Source: Margaritifera margaritifera
Taxonomy: Eukaryota; Mollusca; Bivalvia; Unionida; Margaritiferidae
Direction: 5' to 3'
Length of the DNA stretch: 64,000 bases
Assembly: GCA_029931535.1 (NCBI GenBank)
Contig: JAQPZY010001625.1
Coordinates: 186,001 to 250,000, forward strand
In this document: positions 13,787-25,700 of the stretch, one piece after another
Layout of the letters: each line of letters starts with the position of its first letter
Position numbering within the stretch: position 1 is the stretch's first letter
Translations under genes and position numbers: made by a program
Notes under the pieces: model-generated
Seen by the model: only the letters and a program-made list of their open reading frames with translations
Databases searched by the model: none
What the model was told of the DNA's origin: nothing

Positions 13787-16700
13787 TATAATTATAATAA
13801 TAATAATAACAAACATCAGTTCAAATGAACACTGGCATCTCTATATATTTGTGTCACAAGACCAAGTGTTAATCTTAGACTTTGACAGTGCCACAAGACC
13901 AAGTGTTAACCTTAGACTTGGGTAGTGTCACAAGACGAAGTGTTAACCTAAGACTTGGGCAGCACAAAAACACCAAGTGTTAGCCTAAGACTTGGGAAGC
14001 AACAAAAGACCAAGTGTTAATCTAAGACTTGGGCAGTGCCACAAGACCAAGTGTTAACTTAAGACTTGGGCAGTTCCACAAGACCAAGTATTACCTTAGA
14101 CTTTGACAGTGCCACAAGACCAAGTGTTAACCTTAGACTTGGGTAGTGTCACAAGACGAAGTGTTAACCTAAGACTTGGGCAGCACCACAACACCAAGTG
14201 TTACCCTAAGACTTGGGCAGCAACAAAAGACCAAGTGTTAATCTAAAACTTGGGCAGTGCCACAAGACCAAGTATTAACCTTAGACTTGGGCAGTGCCAC
14301 AAGACCAAGTGTTAACTTAAGACTTGGGCAGTGCCACAAGACCAAGTATTACCTTAGACTTTGACAGTGCCACAAGACCAAGTGTTAACCTTAGACTTGG
14401 GTAGTGTCACAAGACGAAGTGTTAACCTAAGACTTGGGCAGCACCACAACACCAAGTGTTACCCTAAGACTTGGGCAGCAACAAAAGACCAAGTGTTAAT
14501 CTAAGACTTGGGCAGTGCCACAAGACCAAGTATTAACCTTAGACTTGGGCAGTGCCACAAGACCAAGTGTTAACTTAAGACTTGGGCAGTGCCACAAGAC
14601 CAAGTATTACCTTAGACTTTTACAGTGCCACAAGACCAAGTGTTAACCTTAGACTTGGGTAGTACCACAAGACCAAGTGTTAACCTAAGACTTGGGCAGC
14701 ACCACAACACCAAGTGTTACCCTAAGGCTTGGGCAGCAACAAAAGACCAAGTATTAACCTTAGACTTGGGCAGTGCCACAAGACCAAGTGTTAACTTAAG
14801 ACTTGGGAAGTCCCACAAGAACAAGTGTTAACCTAAGACTTGGGCAGTGCCACAAGATCAAGAGTTAACCATATACTTGGGCAGTGCCACAAGACCAAGT
14901 GTTAACCTAGGACTTGGACACTGCCTAAGACTTGGGAAGTGCCACAAGACCAAGTGTTAACCTAAAACTTGGGCAGTGCCACAAGACCAAGTATTAACCT
15001 TAGACTTGCACAGCGCGACAAGAACAAGTGTTAACCTAAGACTTGAGAAGTGCCACAAGACCAAGAGTTAACCTAAGACATGGACACTGCCACAAGAACA
15101 AGAGTTAACCTAAGACTTGGACACTGCCCCAAGAGTTAACCTAAGACTTGGACACTGACACAAGACCAAGTGTTAACCTAAGACTTGGGCAGTGTCACAA
15201 GACCAAGTGTTAACCTAAGACTTGGGCAGTGCCACAAGACCAAGTATTACCCTTAGACTTGCACAGTGCCACAAGACCAAGAGCTAACCTAAGACTTGGT
15301 CAGTGACACAAGACCAAGTGTTAACCTAAGACATGGACACTGCCACAAGACCAAGAGTTAACCTAAGACTTGGACACTGCCACAAGACCAAGAGTTAACC
15401 TAAGACTTGGACACTGCCACAAGACCAAGTGTTAACCTAAGACTTGGGCAGTACCACAAAACCAAGTGTTAACCTTTGACTTTGGGCAGTGTCACAAGAC
15501 CAAGTGTTAACCTTAGACTTGGGCAGTGACACTAGACCAAGTGTTAACCTAAGACTTGGTCAGTGACACAAGACCAACTGTTAACCTAAGACTTGGACAC
15601 TGCCACAAGACCAAGAGTTAACCTAAGACTTGGACACTGCCACAAGACCAAGAGTTAACCTAAGACTTGGACACTGACACAAGACCAAGTGTTAACCTAA
15701 GACTTGGGCAGTACCACAAGACCAAGTGTTAATCTTTGACTTTGGGCAGTGTCACAAGACCAAGTGTTAACCTTAGACTTGGGCAGTGACACTAGACCAA
15801 GTGTTAACCTAAGACTTGGTCAGTGACACAAAACCAAGTGTTAACCTAAGACTTGGACACTACCACAAGGCCAAGTGTTAACCTAAGAATTGGGCAGTAT
15901 CACAAGACCAAGTGTTAACCTTCGACTTGGGCAGTGCCACAAGACCAAGTGTTAACCTTAAATTAGGGCAGTGTTACATGGCCAAGTGTTAACCTTAGAC
16001 TTGTGCAGTGTCTCAAGACCAAGTGTTAATCTCGGATGTATGAAGGAACATCAGATTATATATTAATGTAAGTGATAACTGTCCTTTAGGAAATAAAGGT
16101 TTTATTTTAAACCAACCTAAGGCTTCTCCTCTGAATCCATAGGTCTGCAGTTTCTCCAGGTCAGTGAAGGCTGATATCTTTGAGGTGTGGTGTCTTTTAG
16201 CCACAAAGTGCATGTCTGTATGATTGATTCCACAACCATTGTCACGCACCTCGATCTTGTTTAAACCAAAGTTCTCCTGAAATTAGAAAAATCAATAGTT
16301 CCAATGCTATTCATATAGGACTTATGAAAGAATGGGGAGTCCTAACATGATTTTCACGTATTTCTGAGTCAGCGGGATAAAAAAGAAACCCTGTATTATT
16401 ATTATTTTCAGACACAGTGATCTGGGCAAGTGGCCACATATGTGGCACTCTGCACATAATGACCACAACAGCAAGTTAAACAACAGCTTAATTACATGTG
16501 AATCCTCACAAAGTGATACTATGGATACTAGATGCAAACTTCAAATCTATCAGAAACAAAAATCTTTTGCTTGCAGTAAAAATTGCCCTTTTCCAGAGGG
16601 TCTTTAGACCCTTTTGATATTCTGAACCTTTAAAAAGTATATAATATATTGTAGACGATAAGGTAAACAGCTCAAGAAATATCCATTTATATGTAGCCTA

Positions 16701-19700
16701 CGATTATGATAATGCTCTTCAATGGTATTTCCATCAACACTAACAACTTTAATCACATTTTTATTCTAATTTTTTCCAATGAGCTATTATACAGTAATCT
16801 GCTCTGAATGTATCATAACAGAAGGACCAGAAAATGTATTAAAAGAAAATAAATAAAAATCGATCATTGTGTTGGATATTACAAAGTTAGCTTAGTCCCA
16901 GGCCACTGCTACTTACCACTAAACACAGAAGGTATTTAAGCAGGTGTATTTATAAGTATTTAATTACTTTTCACACTAAACATGTCCACATTTTAAATAC
17001 CAAAAATAATGTGAAATATCTCCATAACATCTGCCTGGTGTCAGTAAAAGACTGCATTATCTTTGGTGAGCTAAACTTGACACCCATCCATGGTGTTTGA
17101 GCTAAACTTGAAATCTATCTGCTTCACATACATATAATAAACAATTATATCAACAAGTTAAAGAGTCATAGTAAAATCCATGGTATCAGTGTTGCACCTA
17201 GAATCACAAGGGCAGAGGACACAGTGTCCCTCATCCTCAAAATTTGGGGGACACAAAACTTGTTAAAGGGGCAAACAAAAATAGTAGATTGTAATTAAAG
17301 CACTAGACTTAATGTTAGTGATTGATTATCTTATGTGAGGTCAGCTCTGAATCCAAAGTCATGCAGTCATATCTAGGTCACATATAATGCTTGAGCAGTC
17401 ATATTCCGAACATTTTCTATGACTCTATTATTTTAATAATATTGGTTACTTCTTAAGGAAACATTTCTTGTACGTTTTTTATTTCTATTAACTGAATGCT
17501 GGTTGAACAGATTTATAAATTATAATGACTTATTCTACCAAATGGTAATAATGTAAACTCTGGTAAATTCAGTTGCTCTTTTGGCGGGGGCAGAATGCAT
17601 GCCCTGTATTATAAAATTTTTATTTTAAATTTGTAATCTGGTTCACTATTAACTTTAATATTGCCATCTACTGGAAATGAAGTTCAAAGTGAAAGTAGAA
17701 TCTAATAAATGTACCTATTTTATTTCTTAAGCTGCCCAATAAAATTCAACAGTACTGACAGTAGTCTAAATTATCAATTCATCACATCCTTTTGTAGTTT
17801 TATTTCAAATGTTCAAATTGGCTTTATCTGGGAATACTTTTGACAAATAAGAGTCCCTCCAAGGGCCTGATCCTCTACCTTCCGAAAAGAATGTCCAGGA
17901 ATTCGAGATAAGACCATTTCTTCTTTTAAACTGCTGAGTATTGAAACCATCTCTTGTCAGAATGTTTGAAGATATTGCATACATATCCTTATACAAATCA
18001 AGTAGCCTTCTCATTCAATACCGGTATTACCAAATTTCACTGTAGAAACACAAGTAAAATAGTGTTTATATTCTTCATACAAAATGTTCTTTTGGATCAT
18101 CTGCCATATTAGCTCATCTAATAACTACTTCCATTTTCAGCCTCATTTTTCAGTGTGCCATAAAAGGACATTGCATCCTTCTTTGGAAACATTAAGAGAT
18201 CGTAGTAAATATGCCGTACATTGAATAACGTATCTTAGAATATCCAAATATGGTATAGCAAGCCTTATTTGAAAAGTGAATTACCGCAAGAATCTATTGT
18301 TATCCGTCATGGTGGTCAAAGTATGGTTAGTGTAAACATAGCAATATAGTTTACCTTATACAGGCTTAATAACTTAATCATAAGCCAAACATAACTCTAC
18401 TTAGGCAGTTGATTTTTACTCTACTTAGGCAGTTGATTTTTACTACTGTCATCTGTTCGTGTTTGACAATAGTTTTATTTGCTCCACTTCAAGGTATAGG
18501 ATCACTTCATAGCCTCGAACCGGTCCCTTGATTTACCAGAACAAAACCAAAAGAAAGAGAATTACTGGAACAAAAACGAATTTACTGGAAAAAAGCAATT
18601 TTTTTATATGCTTTTGGAATGTGCACTTGATAGCTGCTTAAAAAATTACCAAAAAGGATTCTGGAACTGAAAAGGTAATAGTATTGTCCATGCAGAAGAA
18701 ATTTAAACAAATCAATATTAATAAGTATTTTTCATATTTATACTGTTACATTGGAAAGCTTTTAAACAAAATTAAATTAAATGCTATTAATGTTTTTTTT
18801 ACTTATCAAAAACTCTATCATTAAAAGTTACTTTAAATATATAATATAATGTCGGTGAATACTTGTAGTACTTTGATACTTTCACTTTCATTCTGTGTAC
18901 ATGTTACTATGATTAGCCGTTGATCAGACCTGGCCAATCAAGTACAACCAAGTGACTTCATTACATGATTTGTGCTATAAATAGGGAAAAAAGTAATGAA
19001 TTCATATCAAAATCACTTAAATCAAAGTTTATTTTGCTTAATGTTATTATTCAAACAACTACAAATCATAATTTCCATGTGTACAGTGATATATACACAA
19101 TATACACATTTAATGAAAACATCAACAATGTCAGTAAAACTAACACCCGTTTGTATTAAGTCAAAACATTTTAATTACATTTATGAAACATTTGAATTCT
19201 TTGATTATGAATATTTTTCCTTTGTTCCAGTAATTTCATTTTTGTTCTGGTAACTCCCTTTGTTTTCGTTTGTTCAGGTAAATCTTGCTATCTGCCTCAA
19301 CCATGTCAAGGCTCCAACATTGTAGATAGTCATCTAGCAGAGCTAAAATGCAACTGACCAAATGTACCAACAATAGGACCAATTTTTATCTACAGTGTGA
19401 CCGATTTTACAAGATTCTGGGTCACTGCGATTTTAGTACTACCCCAAGGTCCGTATAACATTGAAATATATAAATAACCACCAACTGAAAGCTGAGAATC
19501 ACCTCTTTTTGATTGCTTTGTCTACTGGAAACTATCTTAGACCAACAGCACATTTGTGTTTGATATGCTGAAGTTACCGAAATAACCGATGATTATCCTA
19601 TTAGTATAATTCAGTGTTCAAAAAAAAAAAATTTCAGACACAGGCCCAGGGCTGGTGCCTTGAAAAAATTCACAAGCCCTGACTCAAAATCCATAAGCCC

Positions 19701-22700
19701 TGACTCCAATACCATGTGCCCAAAAGGGCCCTATTTTTTACTATTATTTTTCACACGATGTTGCATGTTTCAATTAAAAAGAGCATGTAATGTAGACATT
19801 ATAATTAATTATTATTTATTCTGCATACATGTGTATATGTTTTTGTTTGTTTTTTGGGGTTTTTTTGTCTTCTACAATAATAATAATGTCTAAAATGTAC
19901 TATTTAAAATGCACTTAATTATGATTTTTACAAAAATATTATAATGCGATTTTTATTCTAACTGCATTATTTTGGGGAAATGTGTGGCATATAATTAACA
20001 AAGAAATGATAAAGTCTATATTCTACTTACATTACATTTGTATGATCAGAAATTTTTTTCCCTGTAGTTTAGTAGCCTTTATTTTAATTTTACTCATTAT
20101 AGTGGATGGTATTGTGCACATTTTATATAGCATAAATGTACCGACTTTTAGTTTTATCTGCGCGAGGATCCGCGTCGCAAGAATGCACCTTAGGATGTGT
20201 ATTAGGATGTGCTTGTACTATAAATAGCATTTCTTTAACATTGCTCTCGCCGTGAACAATTTTATTTTTCCAAATTAAAAAAGTCTGCAACGACAGATTA
20301 AGGCTTGATTTGAAATTTTGTAAGGTATAAAGGGATTAAATAATCCTCAGCTAGATAGTAACTGGCCCAGGTAAATATTTTTGAAGGCCAAAGGTGGTGT
20401 ACGATTCACAATGAAACAAGAATTGTGAGCAAGGGGCAGTTCAATTTATTCCTTGAAGCCAACTGAGCACTAATTATAAGTACATGTAACCCCGGGCAAT
20501 CTGTTCCCAATTCATAGGTCACATGCCTCGCGTTGTACACAAAGTTTACAGCTTTCTATAGAATTACAATCAGTAGACGAACTTCAAATGACTAAGGGAC
20601 TTACATGGGGATAAATATCTATACTGCATCAATAACATTAACATAAAAGTCTGCATTTAGTTAGCGAGATTGAAGTTTTCTCAAGCAAATTTAGATTTTT
20701 TGGGGGTTACTAGAAACACCGAAATACACTGAAACACCGAAATACACACCGAAATACACATGTATTTACATCTTCTCTCTGTATATATCGGTTTTCACTC
20801 ACAAATTATTATTTGTTTTTGTTTGAAGAGTAATATAAAGCAAAATAAAATATGATTTGAGCAATTTCGATACGACTTATTTACTTTTTCATAGTTATAG
20901 CACTCGTCAATTGGTCGTACTTTATTGGAAAGGTTGATCGTTCCGGAACGGAGGTGTTATGATAAACTACTGATAGTTCCGGAACGGAGGTAATCTCCGG
21001 AACGGACGGTATAAGTCGGCTTAATTCATATTGTTTCAAGTCGCTTAATTATTGTTTTAATTGACTGCACTGCACACACATTTATTGTTCTCCCTTTGAT
21101 CTCATTTCTTATTCAAGTTAAGAAAACAATTTTTTCTTCTAAGTCGCTTCATTCGGAACGGACAGTGAAAGTCGGCTTAATTCATCTTTTAAGTCGCTTA
21201 ATTCATTTTTGAATTGACTGCACACACTTTATTGTCATCCCTTTGAACCCATTTCTTACTCAAGTTAAAGCCATATGTCACGCACATTAAAGAAAAGGCA
21301 CCCTTTTGCTCAACGTTGTCATTATTCGTTAATTGCGCACTTTGATTATGCACACATTTCATAACTGAGAAGTAAATGTTTTGATATAAAAGCGTTATAC
21401 AATACTGATATTATCACATACACAAACATACGCAACAAGGATGGATCAATATTCATGTGTTATTTGTTCCAGTGAATGTAAAACTGATGCTTTGCAATGC
21501 ACAAATTGCCGACAATGGGTCCACAGTGATTGTATTCCCATGAGTGCAAAAGACTTGAGATCATGGTCTCGCGATTACTTGGAGTTTCTTTGCACGACGT
21601 GTTCTTTCAATGGAGATGTATATGATGCTGGACAAGCCTTACAAAGGTAATACAAATCTATGTTTTCTCTATAGATAGATAAATCGTAACCTTAGATATT
21701 ATTCTTCAAGTAAATATTTTGATCGTGATATTCAAAGATATTAATAAGATTCTATTCGTGCCGCTTTTCTCGTTGAAATGAATGTACACGTTTGCGACAA
21801 TTACATAGTTTTCCTGTATCTCTCTATGTATCCATCTATATATTCTGTCCAATCAATACATTATTAATGTTATATTCTTTACATTTGCTCTTACTATTTG
21901 GGGAGAGAGTACTCTAATATGCTCATGCTTTCTACTAAATCCCCGTTTGTAATTGCAATTGACAAAGTTTCTTAAAACAAATGATTTAAACTATATGTGC
22001 CTAACCTATATCTGACCATTCTTTGCCCTCTGGTCATACTTAATGCTTTAATCTACCTTTCTCGATGTGTCCTGCACACATTCTATTATTCATTTTTTAA
22101 TTGACTGCACACCCTTTATTGTCCTCCCCGTGATCCCATTTCTTATTCAAACTAAGATAACAATGTCGAGCACATTAAAGAAACGGCACCGATTTTGATA
22201 GCGAATGTGGCTATGCATACGTAAGTTATAAGATAAAACAAACAAAAATTTCACTTATATTTCAATGACACTGTAAAAATATATTTCCAGACTGCAGAAA
22301 GCTTTCCATTTGAAGGAAAAGAATGCTCTGACCAATGCCGCAAAGTCAGAAAGTAAGCTTCTCATCACCTACGGGATTTTTATTCCAGAATCAGAGCACA
22401 TGTCTACCAATGGAGAGAAAGATGCCGTTTCGGTGGAAATTTTAAAAATGTATAATCCAGCAATTTTATGGGAACTTGTACCAATGTCAGTTTGTGGTGA
22501 TGGAAACTGTTTATATAGAGCAGTTTCTAGAGCACTGACTGGTTCAGAAAACTTTCACGAACTTCTGCGACTACGAACTGCAATAGAACTGATATTGAAT
22601 CCTATCTACTATGATGAAAAGTCCAACAATTTTTTCGATTTGATCTGTGATAATCGCATTGTTGTTAGTGACTATTCAAAGCTTGTGAAAGACGCTATTG

Positions 22701-25700
22701 AGGCTGGTTCCTACTCTGAAATGGCGCACATTTATGCACTAAGTGCTAGCATCTCCCAACCTATTCGTTCTTATTATCCGCCACAGTTACAAGCCGAGTT
22801 TGCATCAGAACCTTTTAATCGTAAGGTTGTTGGAAGGTCAGTGAACAAATCCGCATCTCCCGTAGCATGCATAATGTGGACACAAATGTCGGTCCCAGAA
22901 AGAACAAACGGGTTTATACCCAATCACTTTGTGCCTCTGTTATATGAAAACAAGGAGCATATGGTCATTGTAAATGTAGATGACTCAGTAGATGACTCAT
23001 TAGATGACTCAGTGGATGTTATTTCTGTTAATTCTGACATGACGGCAAAACACGTTAGTAACGAGTCACATACTGATATAATCGACGACGTAACTGAGAT
23101 ACACAACGAGGTAAAAGACGGAAATGACACATACAAACATCCAGCAGAAGGCAAATTAGACCAGGGTCATTTTCTTGACACGGGAAAAGCAGTGGATTTT
23201 TTGTTAAAATCAGAATCGAGCGTAGAATGCATTCCATGTGGTTTGAAAGAAAATGTATATTTCATTGTGAATAATGCGAAAAACCTCGAAAAGAGGTCGA
23301 ATAATGGCAAAAGTTCTTTTTCAGACGACTGTGGTGTATGGGATACATCTGCTGGCGCATCCCCTAAATCCTACTATTTGCTGTCTGACAACGGGAATCT
23401 GACCATGATTTTTTTTAAAAATGGGAAGTATTCTTTAAAAAGACAAGTCCAGCGGAAAACTGTGTATCGACCTTTTGACCAGTTATCCGGACCAGCGCTA
23501 AACCCCCTTGTGTCATTTTGTACACAGACGAACAGATAACAGACATTAAGAATCTTTGTTGCTCTGGGCAGACTGTCCTTGGCATTGACAAAACTTTTAT
23601 GCTGTGTAAAATGCATGTGACGGTCACATGTTACAAGCAACTTACGGTAAAACGAGTCAGAACAGGCGAACCACCAATCTTTCTTGGACCGCTCTTCATT
23701 CACGACAATAGCGATTTCGAAACTTACAGTCATTTTTTTCATCATCTGAAAGTAAAACTTATTGATTCGAATCTTAAGAGCCTTGTAATTGGAAGTGATG
23801 ATGAGAAGGCTCTAGTCAAAGGCATTATGGCAGTTCTGCCCGAAGCAACACACGTTTTGTGCACACGCCATTTACAAGAGAACGTTAGACATATATTGAC
23901 AGACGACGCAGTTACCATGACTGACCGCAACAATATCTTGAAAGAAATTTTTGGGAAAGACGGACTAGTTGACGCCAATGACAGTATTTGCTATGACGAT
24001 AAATGTGAAGTGTTAGAAAATCATTGTGCTGGAATTTCAGGAAAATTTCTTAATTACTTTCGGAAAAAACTAAAGACAACTATCAAACTAAAAGTCAATA
24101 ATCCATTAAGAATATATCAAATAGACCGCATGTGGAAAAATAATAATTGTGAGTCCATGAACCACGTTCTAAAACAGACAGTTGACTGGAAGACGAAAAC
24201 GCTGACGGAATTTGTACAACTAACACATGAATTAGTAAGAGGACAATTCAAAAATCTGAGGAGTGCTCTAGTATGCACTGGAGAATTCCGGCTTGCCGAC
24301 AGTCATAAACAATTTGAGTCGAGAAAAACAGACTGGATAAAAATGACAGAGCAACAACGCACAAACTTGTTCAAACGCTTCAGACGCCACATCGACATAG
24401 ACACAAAATACCGAATTTCTACGGACGGTCAGACAACTGTTGTTGCACCAAGGACTAATGGACGAAAACCTGGACAAAGGAAACGAAAAATTAATGTACG
24501 AACTGTGACAATTACAGCTAAAAAATCTAAACATGAACCAGAGATTTCATCATAATGTGCTATATTTTATTGTTTTCGGTTAGGTTTATTTTACCTTGTC
24601 TTGTCATTGATTGAAACCGGATACATTGTGTAAATGTAAATGTAAATATTAAATTCTGCCAAATAATGAATAATATATTTTATTGTTTTCGGTTAGGTTT
24701 ATTTTACCTTGCCTTGTGCAACATGACTTGTAGTTCGATTTTCAAGAGGAACATAATCTTGAATACTATTCATCTGCGTGCTTGAAACCTGATACATTAT
24801 GTGTGTAATTAAACGTAAATATTAAATTCTGCCAAATAATGAATAATACATGTTTTTTACAAAAATGCTTTCTTGAGTTGTCTTTGTCTATCATCATCAT
24901 ATATCGTGGCTTGTTACGATCACAACATTTCACTTTCACTTTGTGTATATATTTCAATTCGCCGTTTATCATATATATGTCAAATCAAGTAAAGAATAAA
25001 TTATTCATATAAATTTAAATTATTTTGCTTTTTATTATTATTCAAACATGTATGACTATTCCCCGTTCACATATTTCCAAGAAGAAGACTTTCTTAACAC
25101 CCTTACAATCAACTGTCATATCATCAAAAGCAGTATATATAAGTACATGTTTCACTATTGCCAAATATTTGGAAACCTTTTAAACAAAAATTAAATTAAA
25201 TGTTATTTATTTGTCAAAAACTATATCATTAAAAGTTAAAGTAAATATATAATATAATGTCGGCAAATATTTTTGCTACTTCGATACTTTTCACTTTCAC
25301 TCTGTGTCTGTATTACTACGATTCAAAATGTATCAGGTCTGTCAAATCGAGTACGACCGAGTGACATCATGACATGAATTGTGCTATAAATAGGAAAAAA
25401 GTAAATAATTCGTATCAAAATCACATAAATCATATTTTTTTTGCTTTATATTATTATTCAAACAAAAACAAATAATAATTTGTGAGTGAAAACCGATATA
25501 TACAGAGAGAAGATGTAAATACATGTGTATTTCGGTGTGTATTTCGGTGTATTTCGGTGTTTCAGTGTATTTCGGTGTTTTTAGTAACCGATTTTTTTGT
25601 TCGACAAGCACGACGTGCTTTTCACTTAAAATATAGGAGGGGCCCAATCTGAAATTAGAGGGGCCCCGGGTGTCTAACTATCAGATTTTTTGAACACTGA

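Larger units (their letters stand above)
9368..16116. other. PMS1 intron
   Basis: Contents are the 43-bp units, the 62-bp repeat, the pogo-type MITE, a (TAA)n tract and the 37-bp satellite. The remaining parts (9890-10800, 12450-13730) show AT-rich sequence with nothing I recognise. Confidence 0.75.
20702..25589 (+). mobile_element. MULE (Mutator-like) DNA transposon carrying PHD, OTU and DDE transposase modules
   Basis: The left terminal repeat (20702-20920) is the reverse complement, with small differences, of the right one (25352-25589); both ends read GGTTACT then an A/G-rich step and ACACCGAAATACACTG, with a short ACCGAAATACAC tandem. The element is flanked by GATTTTTT at 20694-20701 and again at 25590-25597, an 8-bp target duplication, within the 8-11 bp usual for MULEs. 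Inside is one plus-strand gene: a PHD-finger exon (21441-21646), a 644-nt intron, and a second exon with an OTU protease domain and a MULE transposase, interrupted by one frameshift near 23503. The element sits in a PMS1 intron in opposite orientation. Good TIR identity and one lesion suggest a fairly recent insertion. MULEs with added OTU, ULP or PHD domains are known in eukaryotes; this family is not one I can name. Confidence 0.88.

Noticed and set aside
13634..13925. Open frames with poly-Ile
   Set aside because: Translation of a (TAA)n microsatellite.
13851..16034. CRISPR-like regular repeats
   Set aside because: The 37-bp units are contiguous with no unique spacers, lie in a eukaryotic intron, and have no cas genes nearby.
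17805..18014. Minus-strand open frame starting [20 protein letters not shown]
   Set aside because: It has a protein-like composition but no recognisable family, and no join to PMS1 exons in phase; kept only as a note.
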